The notes: a model not told the origin generated them from the letters alone. A stretch of DNA of 64,000 bases from Deinococcus sp. JMULE3 (GCF_013337115.1 NZ_SGWE01000005.1:276307-340306), one strand, 5' to 3'; counted from the stretch's first letter, positions 8,969 to 18,058 are shown. Program-made: numbers and translations.

Positions 8969-9778
8969 TCACAGCATCCCCACGGTCTTCTGCACCCAGC
9001 CGACGTCCGGGTCGAGTTTCACGCCCTGCGTGCGGCCGTCCCCGGCGAGGAACCACAGGTAGTACCCGGCGTAGCCGGGGGCGCTGACGTACGTGTGGTA
9101 CCCGTGCGGGATGGCCAGCAGCGTGTCGTCACGGACGGTGTGTGTATCGTCGTACCCGCGTTCCGGGGAGTAGTGGCGGGTCAGGCCCCACCCTTCGGGG
9201 CTGGACACGCGGAAGTAGTACATCTCCTCGTGGAACTTCTCGCTGCCCGCGTTCTCCTCGTGGCGGTGGGGGGGGTAGGTGCTCCAGTGGCCGCTGGGCG
9301 TGAGGGTCTCCCCGACGATCAGGCGACTGGCGGGCAGGCCGTTCGGGGCGACGAGAATCTCGCGGAACTGCCGGGCGTAGTTGAGGGTGCCCCACTGGCC
9401 GGTGTTGACCTGGTCGGGGCGGATCTCGTAGGGGGCGGTGTCGAGGTCGCTGGGCGCGGACGGCAGGGCGCCCTGGAAGTCGGTGTGGGCGGTGACGGTC
9501 CAGGTGTGCCCGCGTGGGATGTAGACGCTGTGCGGGAGGCCGGTGAAGACGCTGGCGCGCCCCCCGACCGAGTCGAAGGTGTGGTCGCCGACCTGCACGT
9601 GGGCGCGGCCGCTCAGGGCGACGAGGAGGTGCTCGCGGTCGCCGGATTCGCCGCTGACGCTCTGCCCGGCGGTCAGGTTGAGCTTAGCGAAGTCCAGCAG
9701 CGTGCAGGAGTCGTCCTGCAGGGGCTGCAGGCCAGGGGCCGACGGGATGGTGTGGAAGTGCGGGCTGGTGGCGCTCAC
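8969..9778 (-). CDS. IolB-type 5-deoxyglucuronate isomerase family protein
   Basis: A 269-residue bicupin isomerase. Signatures such as 'TYPPHRHEE', 'EEMYYFRVSSPEGWGLTRHYS' and 'AIPHGYHTYVSAPGYAGYYLWFLAG' are those of the IolB (5-deoxy-glucuronate isomerase) branch of the KduI/IolB superfamily, not of classical KduI. No other inositol genes are nearby. In this operon the missing step is isomerisation of 5-keto-4-deoxyuronate to the diketo sugar used by KduD, so the protein probably takes the KduI role. The GTG start overlaps the binding-protein stop by 4 nt. Family call firm; substrate inferred. Confidence 0.85.
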   Translation of the reverse strand: MSATSPHFHTIPSAPGLQPLQDDSCTLLDFAKLNLTAGQSVSGESGDREHLLVALSGRAHVQVGDHTFDSVGGRASVFTGLPHSVYIPRGHTWTVTAHTDFQGALPSAPSDLDTAPYEIRPDQVNTGQWGTLNYARQFREILVAPNGLPASRLIVGETLTPSGHWSTYPPHRHEENAGSEKFHEEMYYFRVSSPEGWGLTRHYSPERGYDDTHTVRDDTLLAIPHGYHTYVSAPGYAGYYLWFLAGDGRTQGVKLDPDVGWVQKTVGML

Positions 9779-11319
9779 TTGACGAACCCCCCGGCTTTCA
9801 GGGCCGCGTAGGCGTTCTTCTCGTACCCGGCGAAGTTCAGGCCGTTCAGGCCGTCCGTGAAGGCCTTCCAGCTGTCGTCGTTCAGGGGCCGCTGTCCGAG
9901 GACGAACTGCACGAGCGATTCGGAAATGTAGCGGTCGATGTCGGCCTGGTTGGGCGCGGCGGGCACGACGAGGTCGCCGCTGCGGTCGATCCAGTTGTTC
10001 GTGCGGCGCGTGTCCATCAGCAGGTTGTAGACGTTCACGGAGCGGCCGTCCCCGAACTTCAGGGTGCCGTAGCGGCCCTTGAGTTCCGCCGCCTGCCCGT
10101 TCAGCGCCAGGAAGCGCAGCTGCGTGTTCGTCAGGCGGCCGTTCACGTTGGTGGTCGTGACGGTCGGAATCCCACCGACCAGGGTGTAGTCCGCGCCTTT
10201 CTTCCCGAAGGCCAGCTGGTAGTACCCCTCGCCGCTGTTCGCCCATTCCAGGAATTTCGCGATGGCGGGGCCTTTCCCGGCGTCCATGGCTTTCTTCGAC
10301 ACGACCAGCAGCGTCCCGGCGTTCGCGAAGGTGCCCATGGAGCGGCTCCCGGCCGGGCCTTTCGGGACGGGCACGAAGCGCAGGTCACCCTTGGGGTTGT
10401 TCGCCTCGAAGTTCTTGAACCCGGCGATCAGACCGCCGACACTCTCGAAGAACAGGCCGCACTTGCCCTGCTGCCAGCGGTTGCGCAGGTCGCTGCGTTT
10501 CATGGTGGCCCAGTCGGGGTCCATCACCTTGGCGTCCACGAGTCTGCGGACGTACTCGGTGGCCTTGCGGTAGTTGGGGTTGCGGACGTTCGCGGCGAAC
10601 GCGGCGCCCGCGCGGTAGTTCCAGGTGCCGGGCACGCCGTACGCGCCGTACACCCACTGGAAGTGATTGCCCAGGCCCAGGCCGGGCAGGATGCCCGCGG
10701 TGTCGAAGTCGATCACGCCGCAGTAGCCGAAGGTGTCCTTGCGGCCGTTGCCGTCCGGGTCGCGTTCGGTGAAGGCGCGGGCGACGTTCAGGAACTCGTC
10801 GAGGGTGGTGGGGGCTTTCAGGTTCAGTTTCTCCAGCCAGTCCTGCCGGATCATGATCCCGTACTGGCGGCTGAGCGTGGCGGGTTCCTGCAGGCCGTAC
10901 ATCTGCCCGTTCTCGTTCACCAGGCCGTTGCGCATGGCGTTCCCGTAGCGGGCTTTGGTGCGCTGCGGCATCTGGGCCAGCAGGCTGGACACGGGCGCGA
11001 CCTGTCCCTGGCGGATCAGCTGGTAGAAGAGGTTGCGGTTGCGGATCTCGAACAGGTCCGGCAGGTCGTTCGCGGCGGCCAGCGATCCGAGTTTGTTGTC
11101 GCCGTCCGCGCCGGTGGGGAGCATGGTGAACTTGAGGTTCACGCCGGTGCGGGCGCGGATGACCTCGCCGGTGTCCCACCCGGCGGTGGGGGCGGGCGCC
11201 TCGGGGTTCGCGGCGTACAGCGCCACCGACAGGTCGGTCGCTTTCTGCGCGTGCGCGCCGAGCAGGGCGCTGAGCGTCACGAGGGCCAGGGTGCGGGCGG
11301 TGGTGCGGGGGTGCGTCAT
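9775..11319 (-). CDS. CUT1 ABC transporter solute-binding protein (LplA/YtcQ type)
   Basis: A 514-residue exported family 1 solute-binding protein. It has a signal peptide ('LALVTLSALLGAHAQ'), and no lipobox cysteine is seen, so it is probably periplasmic. Length and sequence ('GWDTGEVIRARTGVNLKF', 'LPDLFEI', 'YGLQEPATLSRQYGIMIRQDWLEKL') fit the long LplA/YtcQ-type binding proteins for complex oligosaccharides. Together with the two permeases it should import oligogalacturonides or related pectin fragments. A clear 'GGAGG' ribosome binding site precedes the ATG. No transporter ATPase is encoded in the operon. Confidence 0.9.
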   Translation of the reverse strand: MTHPRTTARTLALVTLSALLGAHAQKATDLSVALYAANPEAPAPTAGWDTGEVIRARTGVNLKFTMLPTGADGDNKLGSLAAANDLPDLFEIRNRNLFYQLIRQGQVAPVSSLLAQMPQRTKARYGNAMRNGLVNENGQMYGLQEPATLSRQYGIMIRQDWLEKLNLKAPTTLDEFLNVARAFTERDPDGNGRKDTFGYCGVIDFDTAGILPGLGLGNHFQWVYGAYGVPGTWNYRAGAAFAANVRNPNYRKATEYVRRLVDAKVMDPDWATMKRSDLRNRWQQGKCGLFFESVGGLIAGFKNFEANNPKGDLRFVPVPKGPAGSRSMGTFANAGTLLVVSKKAMDAGKGPAIAKFLEWANSGEGYYQLAFGKKGADYTLVGGIPTVTTTNVNGRLTNTQLRFLALNGQAAELKGRYGTLKFGDGRSVNVYNLLMDTRRTNNWIDRSGDLVVPAAPNQADIDRYISESLVQFVLGQRPLNDDSWKAFTDGLNGLNFAGYEKNAYAALKAGGFVK

Positions 11320-11389
11320 GGTGGAACCTCCGGTGTGGGGGTGGACGGTCTGGGTGGGTGGGCGATGCAGGTCTGGGCTGCGGGGGTGC

Positions 11390-12244
11390 TCAGCCCTTCA
11401 CGCCGCCGGACAGCGTGCCGGACGTGAAGTACCGCTGAATCCACGGGTACACGAGCAGCATGGGAATGGTGGTCAGGACGACGGCCGCCATCTTCAGGGC
11501 GTCAGGTGGGGCGGTGGTGGTCGCGGCGGACTCGACGTACTCGGCGGAGTTCAGGCCGGTCAGGATGTCGCGCAGCACCACCGGGAGCGGCATCATCCGC
11601 GCGTCGGACAGGTACAGCACGGGTTCGAAGAAGGAGTTCCACTGCGTGACGGCGTAGAACAGCCCGATGGTCAGCAGGATCGGTTTGGACAGCGGCAGCA
11701 CGATGTGCCACAGGACCTGCAGGTCGGTCGCGCCGTCAATCTTCGCAGCTTCCTCCAGGCTCTCGGGGAGGTTCTGGAAGAAGTTCTTCATGACGAGCAG
11801 GTTGTACACGCTGACCGCGCCGTGCAGCAGCAGCGCCCAGTACGTGTTCAGGAGGTGCAGGTCGCGGATCACGAGGTACAGCGGGATCAGCCCGGCGTTG
11901 AACAGGAACGTGAACAGGATCACGCCGGTCAGGAACTTGCGGCCCGGCAGGTCGGGGCGGGACAGCGGGTACGCGGTGCAGACGGTCAGGATCATGCTGA
12001 TCAGCACGCCGCTGAGGGTCAGGAAGACGCTGTTGCCCAGCGCGCGGATCAGCGCGGGTTGTTTCAGGAGTTCCGCGTAGGCCGCCAGGGACGCGGCGGT
12101 CGGCAGCAGGCTCGGCGTGCGGCCCAGCGGGGTGATGCTCACCGCCAGCACGTAGATCAGGGGGATCAGGGTGATGAGCAGCACGGCGATCAGGAAGGCG
12201 TTCACGCTCCGGTCGAAGGTGCGGTCGTGGCGGGTTCGGGTCAT
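11390..12244 (-). CDS. CUT1 ABC transporter permease (LplC/YtcP/MalG type)
   Basis: A 284-residue inner-membrane permease with six predicted membrane segments, beginning 'NAFLIAVLLITLIPLIYVLAV'. The ATPase-coupling EAA loop is visible as 'EEAAKIDGATDLQVLWHIVLP'. The C-terminal 'YPWIQRYFTSGTLSGGVKG' is characteristic of the LplC/YtcP subgroup that pairs with LplB/YteP-type permeases and long binding proteins. 'GGAGGAG' precedes the ATG. It is the second permease of the pectin-fragment transporter. Confidence 0.92.
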   Translation of the reverse strand: MTRTRHDRTFDRSVNAFLIAVLLITLIPLIYVLAVSITPLGRTPSLLPTAASLAAYAELLKQPALIRALGNSVFLTLSGVLISMILTVCTAYPLSRPDLPGRKFLTGVILFTFLFNAGLIPLYLVIRDLHLLNTYWALLLHGAVSVYNLLVMKNFFQNLPESLEEAAKIDGATDLQVLWHIVLPLSKPILLTIGLFYAVTQWNSFFEPVLYLSDARMMPLPVVLRDILTGLNSAEYVESAATTTAPPDALKMAAVVLTTIPMLLVYPWIQRYFTSGTLSGGVKG

Positions 12245-12320
12245 GCGGGTCTCCTCCGGTCAGGTGCAGTGCAGTTGCGGTGCAGGCGCGGTTCAGGTGG
12301 GGTGCGGGCGCGGCGCAGGT

Positions 12321-13274
12321 TTAGTACAGGCCCTGACCGGCGAAGCGGCGGGCGACGCGGTTGGCGACGACGATCATCAGCAGGCCGATCAGTCCCTTGA
12401 ACAGGCCCACGGCGGTCGCCAGGGAGAACTGGAAGTTCTGGATGCCCTGGCGGTACACCCAGGTGTCGATCACGTCCGCGACCGAGTACACCGGCAGCGA
12501 GTACAGGACGTAGATCTGGTAGAACCCGGCGTCCAGGATGTGCCCCAGGCGCAGCAGGGTCACGAGGACGATCACGTCGAGCATGCCGGGCAGCGAGATG
12601 TGCCGGATGCGCTGCCAGCGGGTGGCGCCGTCCACCTCGGCCGCCTCGTACAGCGAGGGGCTGATGCCGATCAGCGCGGCGAGGAACAGGATCGCGCTCC
12701 AGCCGGTCTCCTTCCAGATGTCGCTGAAGATCACGACCGCGCGGAACGCGCCGGGATCGGTCAGGAACGACACGGGGTCGCCACCGGCCGCGACGAGGGC
12801 CTTGTTGACCAGGCCGCTGCCGGGCGAGAGCATGGCGAGCAGGATGCCGAACACGATCACCCACGACAGGAAGTGCGGGAGGTACGTGACGGTCTGGGTG
12901 ACGCGCGCCAGGCCCTTGCGGCTGCTCTCGTGGATGGCGAGCGCCAGGATGATGGCCGGGGGCAGCCCGATCAGCAGTTTCGCGAAGCTGATCACCAGGG
13001 TGTTGGTCATGAGCTGCGTGAAGTAGTACGACTGGAAGAACTGCGTGAAGTTGCTCAGGCCCACCCAGGGGCTGTGCAGGACGCCCTGTACCGGCTGGAA
13101 GTCCTTGAAGGCGATCTGCGCGTTCCACAGCGGCCAGTAGCGGAACAGCGCGAACCACAGCAGGCCCGGCAGCAGCATCAGGTACAGGCCCCGGTGGCGC
13201 CACAGGCGGGCCAGCAGGCGCTGGCGGGGGCCGCGCTGGGCGGCGGTCGGACTGGAGCGGAGCACGTCGGTCAT
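12321..13274 (-). CDS. CUT1 ABC transporter permease (LplB/YteP/MalF type)
   Basis: A 317-residue inner-membrane permease with six membrane segments, the first 'GLYLMLLPGLLWFALFRYWP'. The EAA loop reads 'YEAAEVDGATRWQRIRHISLP'. The ATG at 13274 is chosen because 'GGAGG' lies 5 nt before it. It pairs with the downstream LplC-type permease. The regulator lies about 100 nt upstream on the same strand, and the intervening stretch shows no obvious terminator, so it probably shares the operon transcript. Confidence 0.91.
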   Translation of the reverse strand: MTDVLRSSPTAAQRGPRQRLLARLWRHRGLYLMLLPGLLWFALFRYWPLWNAQIAFKDFQPVQGVLHSPWVGLSNFTQFFQSYYFTQLMTNTLVISFAKLLIGLPPAIILALAIHESSRKGLARVTQTVTYLPHFLSWVIVFGILLAMLSPGSGLVNKALVAAGGDPVSFLTDPGAFRAVVIFSDIWKETGWSAILFLAALIGISPSLYEAAEVDGATRWQRIRHISLPGMLDVIVLVTLLRLGHILDAGFYQIYVLYSLPVYSVADVIDTWVYRQGIQNFQFSLATAVGLFKGLIGLLMIVVANRVARRFAGQGLY

Positions 13275-13376
13275 GGGGCCTCCTGCGGGCATGGGTCACC
13301 GTCGCCGGGGCGCGGTGGGCTCCGGCGGGGGCGGTCTGGGTTCAGGCGGGCGAGTTCGGGCTGGGGCGGGTGGGCG

Positions 13377-14390
13377 TCAGGAACTTCGGGGCGGGGCGGT
13401 CGTCTCCCGGACGACCAGTTCGCTGGGGTAGTCGAGCACCGTGCCGCGCACCGCTTCGCCCGCCAGTGCGCCGGCGAGCAGGCGCAGGGCGCTGTCGCTC
13501 ATGTCGTGGATGGGGTGGCGGACGGTGGTCAGGGCCGGGTGGCTCTGGCTGGCGGCGGCGATGTCGTCGAAGCCCACCACGCTGATGTCGGCCGGGACGC
13601 GCAGGCCGCGGTCCTTGACGGCGTCCATCGCGCCGAAGGCGGTCGCGTCGCTCGCGGCGAAGATCGCGGTGGGGGGACTGGGCAGGTCCAGCAGTTCGCG
13701 GGCCGCCTCGAAGCCGCGCCGCTGCGTGAAGTTCCCGGGGCGGATCAGGTCCGGGTCGAGCAGGCCGCGTTCCTCCATGGCGTCGCGGTAGGCGCGCAGT
13801 CGTTCGTGGGCCTGACTGGACTCGGCGGCGCCCGCGATGAAGCCCACGCGGCGGTGCCCGAGGTCGAGCAGGTGCGTGGTGGCGGCGCGCGCGCCGTGGT
13901 ACGAGTCGGCGCGGACGTTCGGGAGGTCGGTGGGAATCCCGAAGTGGCTGATGAGCACGATGGGGGTGCGGCTGCGTTCCAGCGCCGCGAGGTGCGTGGG
14001 ATCGTCGGTCGGGACGACCAGGATCAGGCCGTCGGCCAGTCCGCCGCTGAGGGCCGCGACACGTTCGCGTTCACGGACGGGGTCGCGGCTGGTGGTGAAG
14101 ACGCCCAGGTCGAGTCCGGCGCTGCTGGCGGCCTCGGCGGCGGCGCGGGCGACCTCGGCGAAGTACGGGCTGACGAGTTCCGGGATGACCATCCCGACGA
14201 GGTTGGTGCGGGCGCCGCGCAGCCGCCGGGCGGCGGGGTTGGCGACGTAGCCGAGGTCCTGGGCGGCGCGCAGGACGCGGGCGCGGGTTTCCTCGCTGAT
14301 GCGGCCGGTGTTGTTCAGGGTCTTGGACACCGTGACGGTGGACACGCCGGCGAGGCGCGCCACGTCGGCGATGGTGACGGGTGCGGACAT
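13377..14390 (-). CDS. LacI-family regulator of the pectin operon
   Basis: A 337-residue LacI/GalR regulator. The N-terminal helix-turn-helix '[20 protein letters not shown]' with the hinge '[13 protein letters not shown]' is followed by a periplasmic-binding-protein-like effector domain ('[19 protein letters not shown]', '[15 protein letters not shown]', 'SVVGFDDI'). It is the first gene of the leftward pectin operon, and a palindromic operator sits directly in front of it, so it most likely represses its own operon and is released by a pectin-derived intermediate. Confidence 0.92.
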   Translation of the reverse strand: MSAPVTIADVARLAGVSTVTVSKTLNNTGRISEETRARVLRAAQDLGYVANPAARRLRGARTNLVGMVIPELVSPYFAEVARAAAEAASSAGLDLGVFTTSRDPVRERERVAALSGGLADGLILVVPTDDPTHLAALERSRTPIVLISHFGIPTDLPNVRADSYHGARAATTHLLDLGHRRVGFIAGAAESSQAHERLRAYRDAMEERGLLDPDLIRPGNFTQRRGFEAARELLDLPSPPTAIFAASDATAFGAMDAVKDRGLRVPADISVVGFDDIAAASQSHPALTTVRHPIHDMSDSALRLLAGALAGEAVRGTVLDYPSELVVRETTAPPRSS

Positions 14391-14431
14391 GGGGGCTCCT
14401 GGGGCGGGACGCGGCTGTCCCGCCGATGAGT

Positions 14432-14447
14432 GGGTTAACGATTACCC
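14432..14447. promoter_or_regulatory. LacI-type operator GGGTTAACGATTACCC
   Basis: A 16-bp imperfect palindrome (12 of 16 positions symmetric) with the central CG typical of LacI-family operators. It lies 2 nt downstream of the -10 box of the leftward promoter, where a bound repressor would block initiation. Confidence 0.7.
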
Positions 14448-14449
14448 TG

Positions 14450-14478
14450 ACAGTACACCTCCCGCCTGGCCCCGTCAA
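14450..14478 (-). promoter_or_regulatory. Promoter of the pectin operon
   Basis: Read on the minus strand: TTGACG (-35), a 17-nt spacer, TACTGT (-10). It is the only good promoter match ahead of the LacI gene and directly abuts the operator at 14432-14447. Confidence 0.65.
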
Positions 14479-14542
14479 TCCACCCGGCCCCCGCTGGTCC
14501 GGCCGCGAAGCGCCCCACCCGCTGCCGGGGTACCCTGAAGCG

Positions 14543-15283
14543 GTGCTGGGAATAGAAGAGCGGTGGAGTGGCGGCATCGACGCGCTGGTCAGCGAAGCGA
14601 ACCGGCTGCTGGCACAGCTGCTGCCCGGGGACCGCGCCGCCCGCCTGAAAGACGAGATGAACCCACGGCTGGTACGGCACTACACGACCGTCGGCCTGCT
14701 GCCCGCCCCCACCCGCGAGGGCCGTGAGGCCCGCTACGGCCGCGCGCACCTGCTGGGCCTGCTCGCCCTGCGGCGCCTGATGGCCGACGGTCTGAGCGGC
14801 AAGGCGCTCGTCGGCGCCCTGCTTGGCCGCAGCGAGGAAGAACTCGCCGACCTCGCGCTCACCGGCGTGACCGGCGAGAACCCCTCCGCCCCGCCCGAGC
14901 GATCCGATGCATCCCTGACGGATAGCCCCGGGCTCCTGCTGCTGGGCAACATGAAGTTGCCGACCAACCCGGCCGTCGCGTACCTGGACGGCCTGCGTCG
15001 CCCCGCCGAGCGGCTGGCGCGCGCCGTGCCGGAGACGCCCAGCCGGGTCCTCCCCAGCCCGGCCCTGCCCAGTCCGGCACCCTCCCGGTGGGGTATGAGG
15101 GGCATCCTGCCACGCGCGTCCGATCACGCCTCAACGCGGCCGGGACAGGTGTGGCGCCGCGTGGAAGTCGCGCCGGGCCTGGAGGTGCAGGTGTCCGCCG
15201 ACTTCCGCGCGCCCCACAGCGAGGCCCGCTGGGCGGACCTGCTGCGCCGGGTGCGTGACGTGCTGGAGGACTCGGGCACCTGA
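14543..15283 (+). CDS. MerR-like HTH regulator
   Basis: A 246-residue protein with a MerR-type winged-helix region around residues 40-90: '[20 protein letters not shown]', then '[21 protein letters not shown]'. The middle is low-complexity Pro/Ser/Arg, and a short conserved C-terminal domain ('[17 protein letters not shown]') could bind a ligand. The GTG start at 14543 follows a TACCCT box by 6 nt (leaderless); the frame is open further upstream. It is transcribed divergently from the pectin operon, but a role in pectin use is not implied by the sequence. Confidence 0.7.
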   Translation: MLGIEERWSGGIDALVSEANRLLAQLLPGDRAARLKDEMNPRLVRHYTTVGLLPAPTREGREARYGRAHLLGLLALRRLMADGLSGKALVGALLGRSEEELADLALTGVTGENPSAPPERSDASLTDSPGLLLLGNMKLPTNPAVAYLDGLRRPAERLARAVPETPSRVLPSPALPSPAPSRWGMRGILPRASDHASTRPGQVWRRVEVAPGLEVQVSADFRAPHSEARWADLLRRVRDVLEDSGT

Positions 15284-15299
15284 TCCAGGGGACGAGCGG

Positions 15300-15531
15300 G
15301 ACGGGGGAGGGGGTTCGGTGCGATTGAGGCGTCGGTCGTAGGTGACCAGGGTCTCGTCGATGTTCTCGACCGCGCTGCCCGAGGCCATGTCGGAGGTGGC
15401 GCCGGGGTCGAGGGTCGCACCGATCCGGGTGGTGTACACCAGGGTGTCCTGTGGTGTGGCGGCCAGGCTGGTGGTCGCGCCCAGGGCAGCGCGAGCCGCA
15501 CGTACCGCGTGAGGCGCGTGGCGCGGCGCAC
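15300..15531 (-). pseudogene. Remnant of a peptide/nickel-type ABC solute-binding protein (family 5)
   Basis: The minus strand encodes only the N-terminus of a family 5 solute-binding protein: '[20 protein letters not shown]' followed by '[16 protein letters not shown]', which is the conserved entry to this fold. The signal peptide lies in another frame (GTG at 15531, '[15 protein letters not shown]'). A single-nucleotide frameshift near 15485 joins it to '[13 protein letters not shown]'. Homology stops near 15310, just before the end of the convergent MerR-like gene. It is both frameshifted and truncated after about 70 codons. Confidence 0.75.
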
Positions 15532-15759
15532 CGTGCGGGGGGGGTCGGTGGCGTGCCGGGTTGGTCAGGGTGTCCTCCCGTGGCAGGGGCTGGCCTGCGG
15601 GGCGTTCTCTCAGGTCGGCCGTAACCGCCGCGTGAACATCATTCGGTGTGGCCCGCTGTGCCGCGTCAGTGGTTGTCGTGGGTGCGTGTGAGGCTGGGGG
15701 TGTTCCGGGCTGGCATCTCGCCGCGCTCGTTCCTCGATCCATGCTGACACTCTGAATTG
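15532..15759. other. Intergenic stretch without a recognisable gene
   Basis: The stretch between the binding-protein remnant and the VWA promoter. Short open frames on both strands are Arg/Pro-rich with no ribosome binding site. A 'GGGAGGAC' on the minus strand about 45 nt before the remnant's GTG may be a relic of its original start region. Confidence 0.4.
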
Positions 15760-15787
15760 TTGACAACTGAAGTTGTTGATGTAGAGT
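15760..15787 (+). promoter_or_regulatory. Promoter of the VWA gene with an internal inverted repeat
   Basis: TTGACA (15760-15765), a 16-nt spacer, TAGAGT (15782-15787). The inverted repeat ACAACT-GA-AGTTGT (15763-15776) overlaps the -35 box and spacer and could be a repressor site. The surrounding AT-rich patch stands out from the GC-rich background. Confidence 0.6.
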
Positions 15788-15837
15788 GAAGCGTCCACCC
15801 ACCACTACCCCCCACGCGTCCCACCACGAGGTCACCC

Positions 15838-17058
15838 ATGCACATCGAACTGCGCCCCCTGATCCCCACCCTCACCGCCGGACAGGACACCGAACTCGTC
15901 ATCCACGCCCGCCTCACGCCCCCCACCCAGGCGGCCCGCACCCAGACGCCCCCACGCCTCAACCTCGCCTTGGTCCTCGACCGCAGCGGCAGCATGAGCG
16001 GCCAGCCCCTCCACATGGCCCGCCTCGCCGCGCAGACCGCCGTGCGCCAGCTGCGCCCCACCGACCATGTCAGCCTCGTCACCTTCGACGACACCGTCAC
16101 CACCGTCATCCCCCCGCAGCCCGCCACCGACCCGGACGCCCTGAGCGCCCTGATCGACACCGTCACCTGCGGCGGCATGACCGCCCTGCACGCCGGCTGG
16201 CTCGAAGGGGCCACCCTCTGCGCCCAGCACCTCGACCCGGCTGCCCTCAACCGCGTGCTGCTCCTGAGCGACGGCGGCGCCAACGTCGGGGAAACCAACC
16301 CCAGCGTCATCTCCAACCACGTCCGCGGCCTCACCGCCCTGGGCGTCAGCACCAGCACCATCGGCCTGGGCGAACACTACGACGATCACCTCATGCAGGC
16401 CGTCGCCGACGCCGGCGACGGCAACTTCGAACACATCGAGAACCCGGCCGACCTGCCCCGCTACTTCGAGCAAGAACTCCAGGGCCTCAGCCGCACGAGC
16501 GGCCACACCGTCTCCCTGGGCATCGAACCCAACCCCGCCCTCGGCAGCCGCCGCCACGAACTCCTGAACGACCTGCCCCGCACCGACACCGGCCGCGCCA
16601 AACTCCCCAACCTCATCCAGGACCGCCCCACCGACCTGATCTTCACCGTGCACGTCCCCGCCCAGCCCGAGGCGAGCGACGTCGGCATCACCCGCATCCG
16701 CCTCGCCTGGACCGACCGCAGCGGGCAACGGCACGTCCAGCGCGCCCAGCTGAACCTCCCTGTCCAGCCCGCCGGGTCCCCCGAACCCGCCGAGAACCCC
16801 GACGTGCGCCTCCTGACCGAACGCCTGCGCGCCGCCCGCGCCCGCGAGGAAGCCGTCGCGCACGCCGCCGCCGGGGCACCCGAGATATCCCGCGAACGCC
16901 TCAGCCGCGAGGTCCGCCGCCTGCATGCCCTCGGCATTCAGGGCCTGCACGGCGAGATCGGCGCCCTGACCTCCCTCGACCAGGACTTCGCGCAGAACGT
17001 CCAGCTCGCGCAGAAACGCGCCCGCAGCCAGTCCTACAACACCCGCCGCAGCAAGTGA
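15838..17058 (+). CDS. VWA-domain protein
   Basis: A 406-residue protein with an intact von Willebrand factor A domain. The MIDAS residues are visible: 'DRSGS' (D48, S50, S52), 'GGMTALHAG' and '[11 protein letters not shown]'. A beta-rich middle region and a charged, helical C-terminal tail follow. There is no signal peptide or membrane segment, so it is predicted to be cytoplasmic, as for YfbK/TerY-like VWA proteins that scaffold metal-dependent complexes. The ATG follows 'CGAGGTCACCC'. It has its own promoter and a strong hairpin after the stop, so it is monocistronic. Binding partner unknown. Confidence 0.88.
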   Translation: MHIELRPLIPTLTAGQDTELVIHARLTPPTQAARTQTPPRLNLALVLDRSGSMSGQPLHMARLAAQTAVRQLRPTDHVSLVTFDDTVTTVIPPQPATDPDALSALIDTVTCGGMTALHAGWLEGATLCAQHLDPAALNRVLLLSDGGANVGETNPSVISNHVRGLTALGVSTSTIGLGEHYDDHLMQAVADAGDGNFEHIENPADLPRYFEQELQGLSRTSGHTVSLGIEPNPALGSRRHELLNDLPRTDTGRAKLPNLIQDRPTDLIFTVHVPAQPEASDVGITRIRLAWTDRSGQRHVQRAQLNLPVQPAGSPEPAENPDVRLLTERLRAARAREEAVAHAAAGAPEISRERLSREVRRLHALGIQGLHGEIGALTSLDQDFAQNVQLAQKRARSQSYNTRRSK

Positions 17059-17069
17059 CAGCAGCATTC

Positions 17070-17112
17070 AGGAGGATGGAAGGGCGTGGGTCGTTGGCCC
17101 TTCCATCCTCCT
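17070..17112 (+). terminator. Long perfect hairpin downstream of the VWA gene
   Basis: AGGAGGATGGAAGGGC and its exact complement flank an 11-nt loop (16-bp stem), 12 nt after the VWA stop codon. There is no U-tract, but position and stability suggest transcription termination or mRNA 3'-end protection. Confidence 0.7.
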
Positions 17113-17578
17113 GGAAACCGGTGCGAGACAGAGGAATGCGGGTTCCGGACGTGGAGCCGGCGATCCGGTGAAGTTCCGGATTGTTGGCGAAACAAACGGA
17201 ATCCGTGTCAGGCGTTCTCGGCGCGGCGCCGCGCCTCCGTCCGGACAGTGGCATCGAGAGGATGGCCCGCCGCACCCAAGAGTCGCGGGGTGCCCGAACC
17301 CGACTGGGCGGCGCGTCGACACCAGTGGCTCCGCATGGACGCGCCACGGGGGGCAGCCGCGCGTGCATGACGTCGTCTGCACCTGAATCATGAGAGGATG
17401 AGCCTTCACGATGTGAGGCGTGAGAATTGATCAAAGTAGGCGGTCACTCAAAGATTCACTGGGGGAAACAATAACTGTATCGCCGGGCACGACCAAGAGA
17501 AGCGCGCAAATTCTAATCTGATGTCCGGTTCGAATCAAAACGGTTCGAGCAAATACTGTGATGCACCGGAGGATGAAT
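17113..17578. other. Intergenic stretch; lower-GC promoter region at its right end
   Basis: About 465 nt with no convincing gene: the open frames on both strands are short and lack ribosome binding sites. From about 17420 the GC content falls. Two direct copies of CGGTTCGA (17526-17533 and 17541-17548) precede a TACTGT box at 17554-17559, the probable -10 of the fasciclin gene. Confidence 0.5.
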
Positions 17579-18058
17579 ATGAAGCGTACGCTGATCATGA
17601 CGGCCCTGATGTGTTCGACGACCGTGTTCGCAGGCGGGGGCAGCATGGTGCCCGGTGGCCGCACGATCGCCGCGATCGTCGCGAACGACCCCAACTTCAG
17701 CACGCTGCTCAGCGCCGTGCAGGCCGCCGGACTGGTCGACACGCTGAACGGCGCCGGGCCGTACACGGTGTTCGCTCCGACCAACGCCGCCTTCGCCAAG
17801 ATTCCCCAGGCGGACCTGCAGGCCCTGCTGAACGACCGCGAGAAACTGCGCGCCGTGCTGCTCTACCACGTCGTACCGGGTCGCGTCACCAGCGCCCAGG
17901 TGACCAAGCTCAGCAGCGCCACGACCGCTGAGGGGAGCGCCGTGTCCATCTCCACGTCGAACGGCGTGCGGATCAACGACGCCCGGGTCACCCGCACGGA
18001 CATCGGCGCCAGCAACGGCGTGATTCACGTGATCGACACCGTCCTGATGCCCCAGTGA
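17579..18058 (+). CDS. Secreted fasciclin-domain protein
   Basis: A 159-residue protein with a signal peptide ('MKRTLIMTALMCSTTVFA') and a single fasciclin (FAS1) domain. The H1 box is 'YTVFAPTNAAFAKIP', 'LLYHVVPG' is the YH motif, and 'GVIHVIDTVLMP' is the H2 box. Bacterial FAS1 proteins act in cell-surface adhesion or matrix binding. The ATG at 17579 is chosen because 'CGGAGG' lies 5-6 nt upstream; in-frame starts at 17558-17573 lack this spacing. Confidence 0.93.
   Translation: MKRTLIMTALMCSTTVFAGGGSMVPGGRTIAAIVANDPNFSTLLSAVQAAGLVDTLNGAGPYTVFAPTNAAFAKIPQADLQALLNDREKLRAVLLYHVVPGRVTSAQVTKLSSATTAEGSAVSISTSNGVRINDARVTRTDIGASNGVIHVIDTVLMPQ

Noticed and set aside
12171..14429. Open frame of 752 codons on the plus strand across the permease and LacI genes
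   Set aside because: Composition is His/Gln/Arg/Gly-rich with no motif, and it is antisense to three clearly recognisable genes.
15131..15835. 234-codon minus-strand gene
   Set aside because: Only the segment around '[18 protein letters not shown]' has protein similarity; the N-terminal and C-terminal parts are random, so it is part of a frameshifted pseudogene.
17068..17434. Short open frames on both strands between the VWA and fasciclin genes
   Set aside because: They include the terminator hairpin, lack initiation signals and show no conserved motif.
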